Position numbers and translations under genes: made by a program
Shown: positions 1-7,213 of the stretch, piece after piece
Numbering within the stretch: position 1 is the first letter of the stretch
Layout: each line of letters begins with the position of its first letter
The notes under the pieces: model-generated
The model's database searches: none
What the model was told of the DNA's origin: nothing
Seen by the model: the letters and a program-made list of their open reading frames with translations, nothing else
Source: Symploca sp. SIO3C6
GTDB lineage: Bacteria > Cyanobacteriota > Cyanobacteriia > Cyanobacteriales > Coleofasciculaceae
Reading direction: 5' to 3'
DNA length: 64,000 bases
Assembly (NCBI GenBank): GCA_010692425.1
Contig: JAAHHJ010000022.1
Span: 1-64,000 of the forward strand

Positions 1-87
1 CTCGCCATTGGAAAGCGCACTCGTACGCTTGAGGAGAGCGGGACCTCTGGCAGGGTGGAGAAATCCCTTCTGCTAAGTTCTCTCTAA
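1..87 (+). CDS. tnpB: 3' tail of an IS200/IS605-family TnpB gene (cut by window edge)
   Basis: An open frame runs in from the left edge and ends with TAA at 85-87. The last residues read LAIGKRTRTLEESGTSG and then end in a leucine/serine-rich tail, which resembles the variable C-terminal tail of cyanobacterial TnpB proteins. An IS605-type right-end hairpin follows 5 bases later, as it does for the complete tnpB in this window (stop at 51055, hairpin right after). The catalytic part lies outside the window, so activity cannot be judged. The family call rests on the tail and the adjoining hairpin together. Confidence 0.6.
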   Translation, partial: LAIGKRTRTLEESGTSGRVEKSLLLSSL

Positions 88-92
88 GATTC

Positions 93-127
93 AAGAATCC
101 CCCTTTTTCTAAAAGGGGGAGTGTCAA
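93..127 (+). mobile_element. right end of IS200/IS605-type element (hairpin ending in GTGTCAA)
   Basis: AAGAATCCCCC, a short A/T loop and GGGGGAGTGTCAA form a hairpin just after the tnpB tail. The same layout (AAGAATCCCC, loop, GGGGAGTGTCAA) closes the complete tnpB element at 51053-51089. In IS605 elements this end is the transposition right end and the 3' part of the TnpB guide RNA (omegaRNA). The guide would then be read from the host sequence starting near base 128. The element boundary is inferred by comparing the two copies. Confidence 0.6.
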
Positions 128-567
128 AAGCTATAGGTTACAATCCAGATTTCAACGATTATGTCCATATCTGGAATTTGGACCCCCCTAATCCTCACGC
201 AGGATACCAAGGACATCTGTGGATTTTGGTTAAGCAGGAGGATGGAACTTACCTAATCGAGACCTACGATAAAGATTTCGCCTACAAGGAGCATTTGTAT
301 CTCGAAGCGCCAGCAAAACCTGGAAATGCAGGGTACCCAAGGTTAAAACGGCGCAGCGAAAGTGAATTGCAATCCTGGGTATTGCTTCCAGTCAGCAGTG
401 ATCCTGACACTTACGCCATCCGACCTAAGTCATTCCCAGAATATGCCCTAGGTCTTCTTGACTATAATTGTATAAACGGCGCACATGTAGTCGCCCACAA
501 TTCCTGGGGAAAACCAAAATTACAACACTATTGGCAACTGGTTGAGCCTCCTACTAGTGTTGTTTAA
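121..567 (+). pseudogene. ricin B-type lectin-like protein, 5' end lost at an IS605 insertion
   Basis: The open frame gives up to 148 residues. Its only upstream start, GTG at 121, lies inside the right end of the tnpB element, so the natural start is missing or was replaced. The C-terminal half looks like a beta-trefoil repeat: YAIRPKSFPEYALGLLD, then a stretch ending HYWQLVEP, where the QxW-like strand is typical of ricin-B repeats. No signal peptide or catalytic motif is visible. It is probably the remaining C-terminal carbohydrate-binding domain of a larger protein cut by the transposon, though use of the element's GTG as a start cannot be excluded. It converges with the FemAB-like gene across a strong hairpin. 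Confidence 0.5.
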
Positions 568-692
568 AACTCCGTTGGAACTTACCGCATCCGGACTTGG
601 GAGAAACTATTGAGTGGCTTTGCATAAATTAGATTAACCTACAGGGACAAACGTGAGTTAATCTAGCAAAGAAATTTTTTAACTATCCCCTG

Positions 693-734
693 GCATATTC
701 GGTTGATTTTTTAACATAAATCAATCGAATATGC
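693..734. terminator. 17-bp hairpin between convergent genes
   Basis: GCATATTCGGTTGATTT at 693-709 pairs with AAATCAATCGAATATGC at 718-734, with one mismatch and an 8-base loop. It lies between the ends of two convergent genes and may stop transcription from both sides. There is no long T-run, so it may act as an RNA-stabilising hairpin instead. Confidence 0.45.
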
Positions 735-821
735 TTTAGTACCAAATTGATTGTTGATTGGACAAGTATTTAAAAACTTTCAAATACTTACCCCATGTTT
801 GCGCAGCATGCGCGGAGCGCG

Positions 822-838
822 TACCATGAACCATGAAC
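822..838. repeat. short heptad repeat CCATGAA (2 units)
   Basis: Two CCATGAA units lie just past the 3' end of the FemAB-like gene. The same heptad recurs at 7193-7213 (3 units) and 41673-41707 (5 units), and a related ATGAACT version occurs at 10301-10320. This is the STRR type of repeat known in cyanobacteria. Confidence 0.6.
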
Positions 839-848
839 AAAAATCAAT

Positions 849-2111
849 CTAAATATCTAACTTAATCTCCCGTTTACTAAAAGGCAAATCCTGATTAATC
901 GCATCAATTTCCTGCTGCTCCATATCGTTAATTTCACCAATATATTGACGCAAAATCCGAGTCAGACGCTGATTATAAAACCGATGCATACTGTAATTAG
1001 GGGTAGCGGGGAAACCACGACGCCGCTTATGACGCCCACCAGCCCCAGGATCAAACATCTTAATACCCCGTGCGATCGCCCACTCAATCGGTGTATAATA
1101 GCAAGCATCGAAATGTAGGCAGTCATACTCCTCAAAACAACCCCAATAGCGCCCATAGAGTTGTTCACCCTTGGTTATGCAAAATGACATCCCCACAGGA
1201 GTTTGAGAATCATCCTCCCGATAGGCGGCAACCAGCAAAACGCGATCGCTGTAGCTTTGATACAATTGTTCAAAAAACTTGCCAGTCAGATACTTGCTAC
1301 CCCACATAAACTTATCGCAGGTACTGCTATAAAAGCTGTGAATCATTGGAAAAAATGATTCAGGAATCTCATCTCCACTCATAGTTTCAATGCGCAAACC
1401 TGCCTTAGAAACAGCTTTACGTTCCCGTTTAATATTACGGCGCTGATTAGCGTTGAAAACCTTTAGATAATCATCAAAACTGTTAAAGCCATCATTTTGC
1501 CAAATATAGCTGTGATGTAGCCAGCTATTAAAGCCATGGTGTTCCATCAGCAATTGCCATTGGGGATCAACAAATAGAAAATGACAGCCAGAAATATCGT
1601 TGCGATCGCAAAACTGGTCAATCGCTGCTACCATAATCTTGGTTAGTTCGTCCTCATTTTCCCCTGGTGCGATCAAGAAGCGATAGCCTACGGCTGGAGT
1701 AAATGGGGTCATCCCCAATAGTTTAGGATAATACTCAATACCTAGGCGATAGGACAAATCAGCCCACTGGTGGTCAAAAACGAATTCTCCGTAACTGTGA
1801 CCCTTAACATAGAGAGGTGCAGCCGCAATCAACTTTTGATCCCGCCATAGTGCCAAATGATTGGGCAACCAGCCAGCTCTTGGAGTCACACTACCAGAGG
1901 TTTCAAGATTATTCAACCACTCCCACTCTAGAAAAGGCGTCTTTAGGGGCTGGGCAAGAGCATTCCAATCATCTTGGGGAAGATCAGCAATTCGGTTACT
2001 CCAGGTAAGAGAATATTCAAGCTGGGGTTGTTGAACCATGGGGGAAATCCAGGCTAAAAACTTGTTTAAAGACCACTTCATTAGCTGTGTAGAGGCAAGT
2101 TTAATTAACAC
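849..2111 (-). CDS. FemAB/GNAT-like N-acyltransferase family protein (DUF482/PF04339)
   Basis: The 420-residue product is a soluble protein of the peptidoglycan-biosynthesis/recognition-like family (DUF482), with two tandem GNAT-type folds. The family signature near the C-terminus is clear: YWGCFEEYDCLHFDACYY, then FDPGAGGRHKRRRGF. Related proteins are thought to transfer acyl or aminoacyl groups, but the substrate of the cyanobacterial members is unknown. The first possible start is GTG at 2111. In-frame ATG codons at residues 11 and 25 have no better ribosome binding site, and similarity to the family begins around residue 32, so the exact start is open. It stands alone, convergent with the lectin fragment. 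Confidence is high for the family and low for any reaction. Confidence 0.85.
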   Translation of the reverse strand: MLIKLASTQLMKWSLNKFLAWISPMVQQPQLEYSLTWSNRIADLPQDDWNALAQPLKTPFLEWEWLNNLETSGSVTPRAGWLPNHLALWRDQKLIAAAPLYVKGHSYGEFVFDHQWADLSYRLGIEYYPKLLGMTPFTPAVGYRFLIAPGENEDELTKIMVAAIDQFCDRNDISGCHFLFVDPQWQLLMEHHGFNSWLHHSYIWQNDGFNSFDDYLKVFNANQRRNIKRERKAVSKAGLRIETMSGDEIPESFFPMIHSFYSSTCDKFMWGSKYLTGKFFEQLYQSYSDRVLLVAAYREDDSQTPVGMSFCITKGEQLYGRYWGCFEEYDCLHFDACYYTPIEWAIARGIKMFDPGAGGRHKRRRGFPATPNYSMHRFYNQRLTRILRQYIGEINDMEQQEIDAINQDLPFSKREIKLDI

Positions 2112-2816
2112 AAGCGGAGGTTTTCCCTAAACGCCCAATACCAAACCCGCCCCTACTATTAAGGTACAAACCTTAATATAACTTAATTTAACTTTACATT
2201 TGTTGCCATTGATTGATATTGCCAAAATGTCTTCTGCCCAACACTGTCGTAGAGCTTTTCAATATGGATGAGGTACATCTTGTTGAAATCAGAGGGGGAG
2301 ATGGGGAGATGGAGAGATGGGGGGAAGGGGAGATGCACCGAAAAAAAAGCGCGATTGCAGGTCAAGTTATCATCATAATTTGAACTACCTCTGACTAACC
2401 CTACACCTTCTCTAACAGAATATACTCGTAATAGGACTGGCATACTGCCTCCATTAGCCCTGCCTAAGCAAGTAGAAGCTACGGACTTAAGAGAGTCAGC
2501 TTTCAATAAGGTGCGCTTTCCACCTGTCATTTTGGCTGGTGGATTCAGACCTCAAAGCTGTCTACCGCAAGAGATTGTGCCAGGTACACAAGGCACAATA
2601 TTCTCAAGCGTTGTGCCCTCTCTAAGACCTCTGATTAGACGGAGCAAGCTTTATCCTCAAGCTAAAGCCCTTACAGGGAGGAGTGTGCCAAGATGTAAAC
2701 AAGTCCGAATAAAATCAACATCTACAGACATACAGATATGCAGACATTAAGGGTAATTCATCTACTGTATTAATTACCGCTGTTGGGTTTTATATTTAAA
2801 TTTTGAGATAAGTCCT
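2112..2816. other. 705-bp gene-free region with G-rich GAGAT repeats and a hairpin
   Basis: No convincing gene is visible. At about 2292-2335 there is a run of degenerate GGGGAGAT units. ATTGTGCC at 2574-2581 pairs with GGCACAAT at 2592-2599 (8-bp stem), and a third TTGTGCC follows near 2611. Weak open frames on both strands (2183-2530 minus, 2511-2750 plus) look like decayed sequence and match no family I know. The 3' part must hold the promoter of the histidine kinase at 2817. Confidence 0.4.
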
Positions 2817-5030
2817 ATGGCTAAGCCAGGTCAATCCTCCTTTCGTCGCGTCCTACTGACACGCCTTTTGCTGTTAAGCGTGCCAGTGTTACTAGTGGGG
2901 GTGTATATGACCTACAGAAAAGCACGCACCGCTCTGCTAGACACTGCTCGCAAAAATCTCACCGAAAGTGCTGCTAGCAAAGCCCAAATGATTCAAACCT
3001 CAATTGCCTCACTCAACACCAATCTGGCAATTGCTAGTAAAAACGTAGTTCTACAGTCTCAGTCCCAAAAAGCCCACCAAAGATTTATCAACCAACTCTC
3101 TCGGCAACTACCGACTGAGGTTGAGTGCGTGCAATTGCTGGAGTTAAAGACACAAAAACCAGTTGCCAGCACTTGTGGCAATCAAGTTCTAGCTAGCAAT
3201 AAGACTACTCAGTGGCCCCAGCAGCAAAGTCAGTCACTGTGGGATCCTTCTCAAATTTACATCACCTCTGTGCAACCTCCAACAATAAATTCTAGTCAAT
3301 CTAGCCCCCTAAATCAGCTTAGATTATTCTTGAGTGCCCCAGTTTATGACCAAGACTCTCAACTGAGATATAGCCTTAATATCCAATCAGCTTTGCTAAA
3401 GGCTAACCCAGAAACTCCAAAGGATTCTAAGCCCTTGTCGGGTTATCCAGTGGTAATTAACGAAGAGGGAACAATTCTTGCCCATCCCGATTTAGAGCGA
3501 GTGGGAAGCAATATTGAACAGGAGCCCGGAGTAAGTCAGCTTCAAAATCTAGTTAGAAATGCAATTGCAGGTCAACGTTATTTTCAGCACATACCTGAGT
3601 TTGAAAACGATACCAGCGAATCAATTGCTGGGTACTCTGCCATTGACAGTCCCATTACTGCTCAAGCAGGTCAAAAATGGGTTATTCTAGCAGTCACCGA
3701 TATAGATAATGCCCTCGCTAATCTCGAACAAATCCAACAGGCTCTCTACAGCTTGGGCTTCGTGATTATCGTGGCAAACTTTTTGGTAACAGTTTACGTC
3801 GCTCGTGATTTGGCGCGTCCTTTGGAAAAACTCAGAGACTATGCCTTGAATGAGTCTCACCTACACTCTATAGACAGGATCCCCCATAACTTCAAAGTTC
3901 GAGAAATCAACCAATTGTCTGAAGCTCTAGATGGTATGATTGAGCGCCTCAGAGATTGGGCAGAAGAACTAGAAACGGCTTGGAAAGAAGCGCAAACTGC
4001 TAATCAGCTCAAAAATGAGTTTCTAGCTAGCACCTCCCATGAACTCAGAACACCACTCAATGGCATTATAGGCTGTCTAAGACTGGTAAGGGATGGCTTC
4101 TGCGATGACCGAGAAGAAGAAATAGATTTTCTACACAGGGCTGATGATGCGGCAATTCATTTGTTGGGAATTATCAACGATGTCCTGGATATTGCCAAGA
4201 TTGAAGCTGGGAAACTCTCGGTGGAAACAGAGCCCATCAATATGCGCAAGATTCTTGATGAAGTGATTAATTTACAAGCTGTTCCTATTAAGCAGAAAGG
4301 TCTAGATTTCCATACCACCGATATACACGAACTCATTCCTGTCCACGCCGATCCAGCTAAACTCAAACAGGTATTGCTGAATGTAGTGGGCAATGCTGTC
4401 AAGTTTACTGACTCTGGCAGCATTATGATTAGAACACAGATAGAGTCTGCTGCACCCTCCAACTCAGTTTCCAATAATGCCGAAGACGACCCACAAGAAA
4501 TTGTTCTGGAGGAGGAGAAACCAACCGACAATTCAGTTAATGGTAAAGAACTCCAAGACAGTCTATCCCAGATTTCTGTAGAAGATAGCAATGGCAACAA
4601 TGGCTCTGGAGCAACAGTCAATGACCCAGTGTTTACACCTTCGCGCCTGATTGTTACTGTCAAGGATACGGGAATTGGTATTGACCCAAGCCAACAACAC
4701 AAATTATTCCGTCCTTTTGTAATGGTTGATGGCTCAACCACCCGCAAGCACGGTGGTACAGGTCTTGGTCTTGCTATTTCACGAAGTTTAATTGAGATGA
4801 TGGGAGGTACAATTAGCCTGTTTAGCGAGGGCAAGAATAAGGGTACCACGATTACTATTTCTCTACCGATGATTGAGCCTTCACTGTTGCTCTCAGGAGA
4901 ATCTCAAAAATTAGGTGCTGCTAATTCCGATGTTGCTGAGGGGTTAGACACTGACAATAATTCTCAATCAAAGTCTGGATCCAGTCAAATTAAACCATCT
5001 CTAGAAACGGATAAGCTGTCACATATTTAG
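2817..5030 (+). CDS. membrane sensor histidine kinase (Cache-like sensor, HAMP, HisKA, HATPase)
   Basis: The 737-residue product is an orthodox two-component sensor kinase. TM1 lies at about residues 12-30, followed by an extracytoplasmic Cache-like domain of about 270 residues, and TM2 lies near 305-328. A HAMP linker ends in a coiled coil (AEELETAWKEAQTANQLKNE). The H-box STSHELRTPLNG holds the phospho-acceptor His408. The N-box has Asn526, the G1 box DTGIGID has Asp617, and the G2 box GGTGLGLAIS begins at about 646. Between the N- and G1-boxes there is an unusual acidic, Ser/Asn-rich insertion of about 65 residues (about 541-607). The C-terminus after the ATPase domain is also low complexity (about 50 residues). 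ATG at 2817 fits the TM1 position. No response regulator is adjacent, so the partner and signal are unknown. Confidence 0.9.
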   Translation: MAKPGQSSFRRVLLTRLLLLSVPVLLVGVYMTYRKARTALLDTARKNLTESAASKAQMIQTSIASLNTNLAIASKNVVLQSQSQKAHQRFINQLSRQLPTEVECVQLLELKTQKPVASTCGNQVLASNKTTQWPQQQSQSLWDPSQIYITSVQPPTINSSQSSPLNQLRLFLSAPVYDQDSQLRYSLNIQSALLKANPETPKDSKPLSGYPVVINEEGTILAHPDLERVGSNIEQEPGVSQLQNLVRNAIAGQRYFQHIPEFENDTSESIAGYSAIDSPITAQAGQKWVILAVTDIDNALANLEQIQQALYSLGFVIIVANFLVTVYVARDLARPLEKLRDYALNESHLHSIDRIPHNFKVREINQLSEALDGMIERLRDWAEELETAWKEAQTANQLKNEFLASTSHELRTPLNGIIGCLRLVRDGFCDDREEEIDFLHRADDAAIHLLGIINDVLDIAKIEAGKLSVETEPINMRKILDEVINLQAVPIKQKGLDFHTTDIHELIPVHADPAKLKQVLLNVVGNAVKFTDSGSIMIRTQIESAAPSNSVSNNAEDDPQEIVLEEEKPTDNSVNGKELQDSLSQISVEDSNGNNGSGATVNDPVFTPSRLIVTVKDTGIGIDPSQQHKLFRPFVMVDGSTTRKHGGTGLGLAISRSLIEMMGGTISLFSEGKNKGTTITISLPMIEPSLLLSGESQKLGAANSDVAEGLDTDNNSQSKSGSSQIKPSLETDKLSHI

Positions 5031-5134
5031 GGGTTAATCAACAGTGAATGATTATGGCTCTCTTGTGCTTGTGGCTATAGATTGACATCTGGAGCGTTTT
5101 GAAAAACGCGGGTTCACTCGTCGATGTTTGGGTG

Positions 5135-5243
5135 TATAGCGCTACGCGCAAGGCTCCAGGGCAGAAGGCTCCAAGGCAGAAGGGGTGAATTTGACAAAGT
5201 TTTAGCGATTTAGCTTGTCCTAACCTTAATACGTACTGCTATA
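5135..5243 (+). mobile_element. 109-bp MITE-like repeat, copy 1 (TATAGC...GCTATA)
   Basis: The unit starts TATAGCGCTACGCGC and ends AATACGTACTGCTATA. The reverse complement of the end (TATAGCAGTACGTATT) matches the start imperfectly, giving terminal inverted repeats of about 14 bp. It contains GGCTCCA/GGCAGA direct motifs and the core GACAAAGTTTTAGCGATTT. Near-identical copies are at 16504-16611 and 61594-61702. No ORF is inside, so it would need a transposase from elsewhere. Confidence 0.75.
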
Positions 5244-5248
5244 AAGCT

Positions 5249-5401
5249 CTGATAGTTCGAGTTACTCATGGAAGAACTATTTTTCATGCCCTCATTCGAG
5301 CCAATAACCAGAAAGATAAAGCCTTCTTTGTACTTAAGGAGTTGGCTGGGAAAAATTACACACAAGTAAGCAAAGCCCACGAATTGAATTCATGGGAGTA
5401 G
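5249..5401 (+). pseudogene. possible gene remnant beside the MITE
   Basis: An open frame of 50 codons without a start begins at the MITE's right edge and ends with TAG at 5399-5401. It includes FHALIRANNQKDKAFFVLKE and YTQVSKAHELNSW, which read like protein sequence. It may be the 3' part of a gene cut by the repeat. I do not recognise the family, and chance cannot be excluded at this length. Confidence 0.2.
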
Positions 5402-5557
5402 CTCAAAGGAGTCAGTCCGCCTTTGGTGCAATATCTAGGTAGTAATGATCTTTAACTAATCGACTATAGCTAGTAATTGATTCAACTACACTAACCTTGA
5501 GCGTAGCTCACTTGAGAGCTTAGCTGATGTTTAGATAACAACCACTACTATCGGCTT

Positions 5558-6412
5558 TTGGCATCATATTACTTGAGCAGTCATGATCTTGAAACAAAAT
5601 TCAACACTAGGAGAGGATCAAGCTTGGACGATAACTATCAAACCTATCTAAATCGGGTAGCACGGCAGGCACTACCAGAAACTTATCGATCGCAATTACA
5701 GCACATCCAGGAGTCTCCAAAGTTTGAGCATCTCCCAGATGGCAGCTTCCAGGCGGCACCTTTTCCAGGTTACACTGTGATTACACCACCATGGGAGGAA
5801 GATGACGAAAATACGGATTTCTACACTAAGCTCAAAGAAATCCAACAGCTCTTACTACAAGAAACAGGCGCTGGCTTAGTTGTACCTGTACCTTCCGAGA
5901 GTTTTCATTTGACCCTAGCTGATTTAATTTGGGATAGTGCTTATCGGGATGCTGAACGGGAAAATCCCAATTTTGAGCAACAACTCCAAAAGTGCATAGG
6001 AGATGGCTTTCGACCTTATGCAGATAAGTTTCAAGCTAATTATCCTCTGTTCTGGGAATTAGTGGGTCTAATGGTAATGCCTCGCGCTATCGGTGTGTGC
6101 CTGACACCTAAAGATGAAAACTCCTACGAGCGCACAGTGCAATTACGTCGGTCTATTTATCAAAATCGAGATCTCATTGCCCTAGGTCTTGAACAGCAAT
6201 ATCATTTTACTGCTCATATTACATTAGGGTATTTTGGTAAAATTTCACCGCAGCTAGATTGTGAACGCTTAAGTAGCATCCTCTCCCAATTAAATGAGCG
6301 ATCGCTAAGTAAACCAACACCTACTCTCCGTATTAAGCAGGCACAGTTACGCAAATTCGATAATATGATTCGTTACTACCGCCAACCAGAGTGGCCTTTC
6401 TTGGAGTTTTAA
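5558..6412 (+). CDS. DUF1868 family protein, 2H phosphoesterase-like fold
   Basis: This 284-residue soluble protein carries two HxT/S-type motifs, FHLTLADL (middle) and AHITLGYF (C-terminal third). These are the signature of the 2H phosphoesterase / 2'-5' RNA-ligase-like superfamily to which DUF1868 belongs. Such enzymes act on cyclic or 2'-linked phosphodiesters, but the substrate of this group is not known. The frame can start at TTG 5558. Family similarity begins around DDNYQTYLNRVARQALPE, so a later non-ATG start is possible. It lies only about 10 bp upstream of cobH on the same strand, so the two may be cotranscribed, with no obvious functional link. Confidence 0.75.
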   Translation: MASYYLSSHDLETKFNTRRGSSLDDNYQTYLNRVARQALPETYRSQLQHIQESPKFEHLPDGSFQAAPFPGYTVITPPWEEDDENTDFYTKLKEIQQLLLQETGAGLVVPVPSESFHLTLADLIWDSAYRDAERENPNFEQQLQKCIGDGFRPYADKFQANYPLFWELVGLMVMPRAIGVCLTPKDENSYERTVQLRRSIYQNRDLIALGLEQQYHFTAHITLGYFGKISPQLDCERLSSILSQLNERSLSKPTPTLRIKQAQLRKFDNMIRYYRQPEWPFLEF

Positions 6413-6422
6413 ATTTTCAGTG

Positions 6423-7037
6423 ATGAGCTTGCCCATCGATCCGATTTTGGAGCAGAGTTTTGCCGTAATTGACAAAGAAATTGGCGAACACAATTTCAGC
6501 CCAGCTGAATATACTATTGTACGGCGAGTTATCCATAGTACTGCCGATTTTGAATTTGCCAAGCTGATGAGGTTTAGTCAGGGTGCTATTGAATCTGGCA
6601 TCATTGCTCTCCAAAGCAAGATACCGATTATTACAGATGTCGGTATGGTAAAACAGGGGGTAGCTGGTACGGTGGCAAAATCCTTCAACAACACTCTAAT
6701 TGCGGCAGTAGAACAAGCTCCGGTGCCACTACCGGGGAAAACACGCACAGAAACAGGCTTAATAAAATGCTGTGAACAATTCCCCGGTGCTATTTTTGTA
6801 ATTGGCAATGCCCCTACTGCTTTAAAGGCTTTGTGTGTTTATTTAGCAACTGCTCCCATACAACCAGCTTTAGTTATTGGTGCACCTGTGGGATTTATCT
6901 CCGTTTTAGAGTCAAAAATCGCCCTAGCACAGACACTAGTACCCCAGATTCGTGTCGAAAGTCGCAAAGGAGGTTCAGCAGTTGCTGCCGCCATCTTGAA
7001 TGCTCTACTGGTTTTAGCTTGGGAGGCTAATCACTGA
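6423..7037 (+). CDS. cobH: precorrin-8X methylmutase
   Basis: The 204-residue enzyme (CobH/CbiC) moves the C-11 methyl group to C-12 of precorrin-8X, giving hydrogenobyrinate (cobyrinate in the cobalt-early route), in cobalamin synthesis. The family core is present: RRVIHSTADFEFA with the catalytic His at about residue 38, DVGMVKQG, IGNAPTAL and IGAPVGFI. Length matches the family. ATG at 6423 is preferred over the overlapping GTG at 6420. The next gene, cobL, makes its substrate precursor, so the pair is a small cobalamin cluster, although 165 bp with an inserted 69-bp MITE separate them. Confidence 0.93.
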   Translation: MSLPIDPILEQSFAVIDKEIGEHNFSPAEYTIVRRVIHSTADFEFAKLMRFSQGAIESGIIALQSKIPIITDVGMVKQGVAGTVAKSFNNTLIAAVEQAPVPLPGKTRTETGLIKCCEQFPGAIFVIGNAPTALKALCVYLATAPIQPALVIGAPVGFISVLESKIALAQTLVPQIRVESRKGGSAVAAAILNALLVLAWEANH

Positions 7038-7100
7038 TAATTACCAAAATTTAAGCTGCATCCCCCTGATTCTAGGCTTTGACAGGTCTAAAACTAGATT

Positions 7101-7169
7101 AGACATCTCCAGAAACCTCGATGTGGGAGCAGTAGCATAAGGGTTCTAGCATAATTATTGGAGATGTCT
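7101..7169 (+). mobile_element. 69-bp MITE with perfect 10-bp terminal inverted repeats, copy 1
   Basis: AGACATCTCC at the left and GGAGATGTCT at the right are exact reverse complements. A second copy of the same 69-bp length, in the opposite orientation, is at 51235-51303 and is nearly identical when reverse-complemented. There is no coding capacity. It sits between cobH and cobL. Confidence 0.75.
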
Positions 7170-7192
7170 ATTGCTATGCTGGATTCAATGAG

Positions 7193-7213
7193 CCATGAAC
7201 CATGAACCATGAG
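7193..7213 (+). repeat. heptad repeat CCATGAA (3 units) overlapping the cobL start
   Basis: Two CCATGAA units and one CCATGAG lie head to tail. Each contains an ATG, but because the unit is 7 bases long successive ATGs fall in different frames. Only the ATG at 7202 is in the cobL frame. Confidence 0.7.

Noticed and set aside
2183-2750. Open frames on both strands upstream of the histidine kinase
   Set aside because: No family resemblance, no ribosome binding site, part of one frame runs through G-rich repeats, and the two frames overlap head to head. Treated as non-coding.
4157-4849. 230-codon minus-strand frame inside the histidine kinase
   Set aside because: It is the antisense of the HisKA/HATPase region, whose sense frame is strongly supported by motifs; there is no separate signal.
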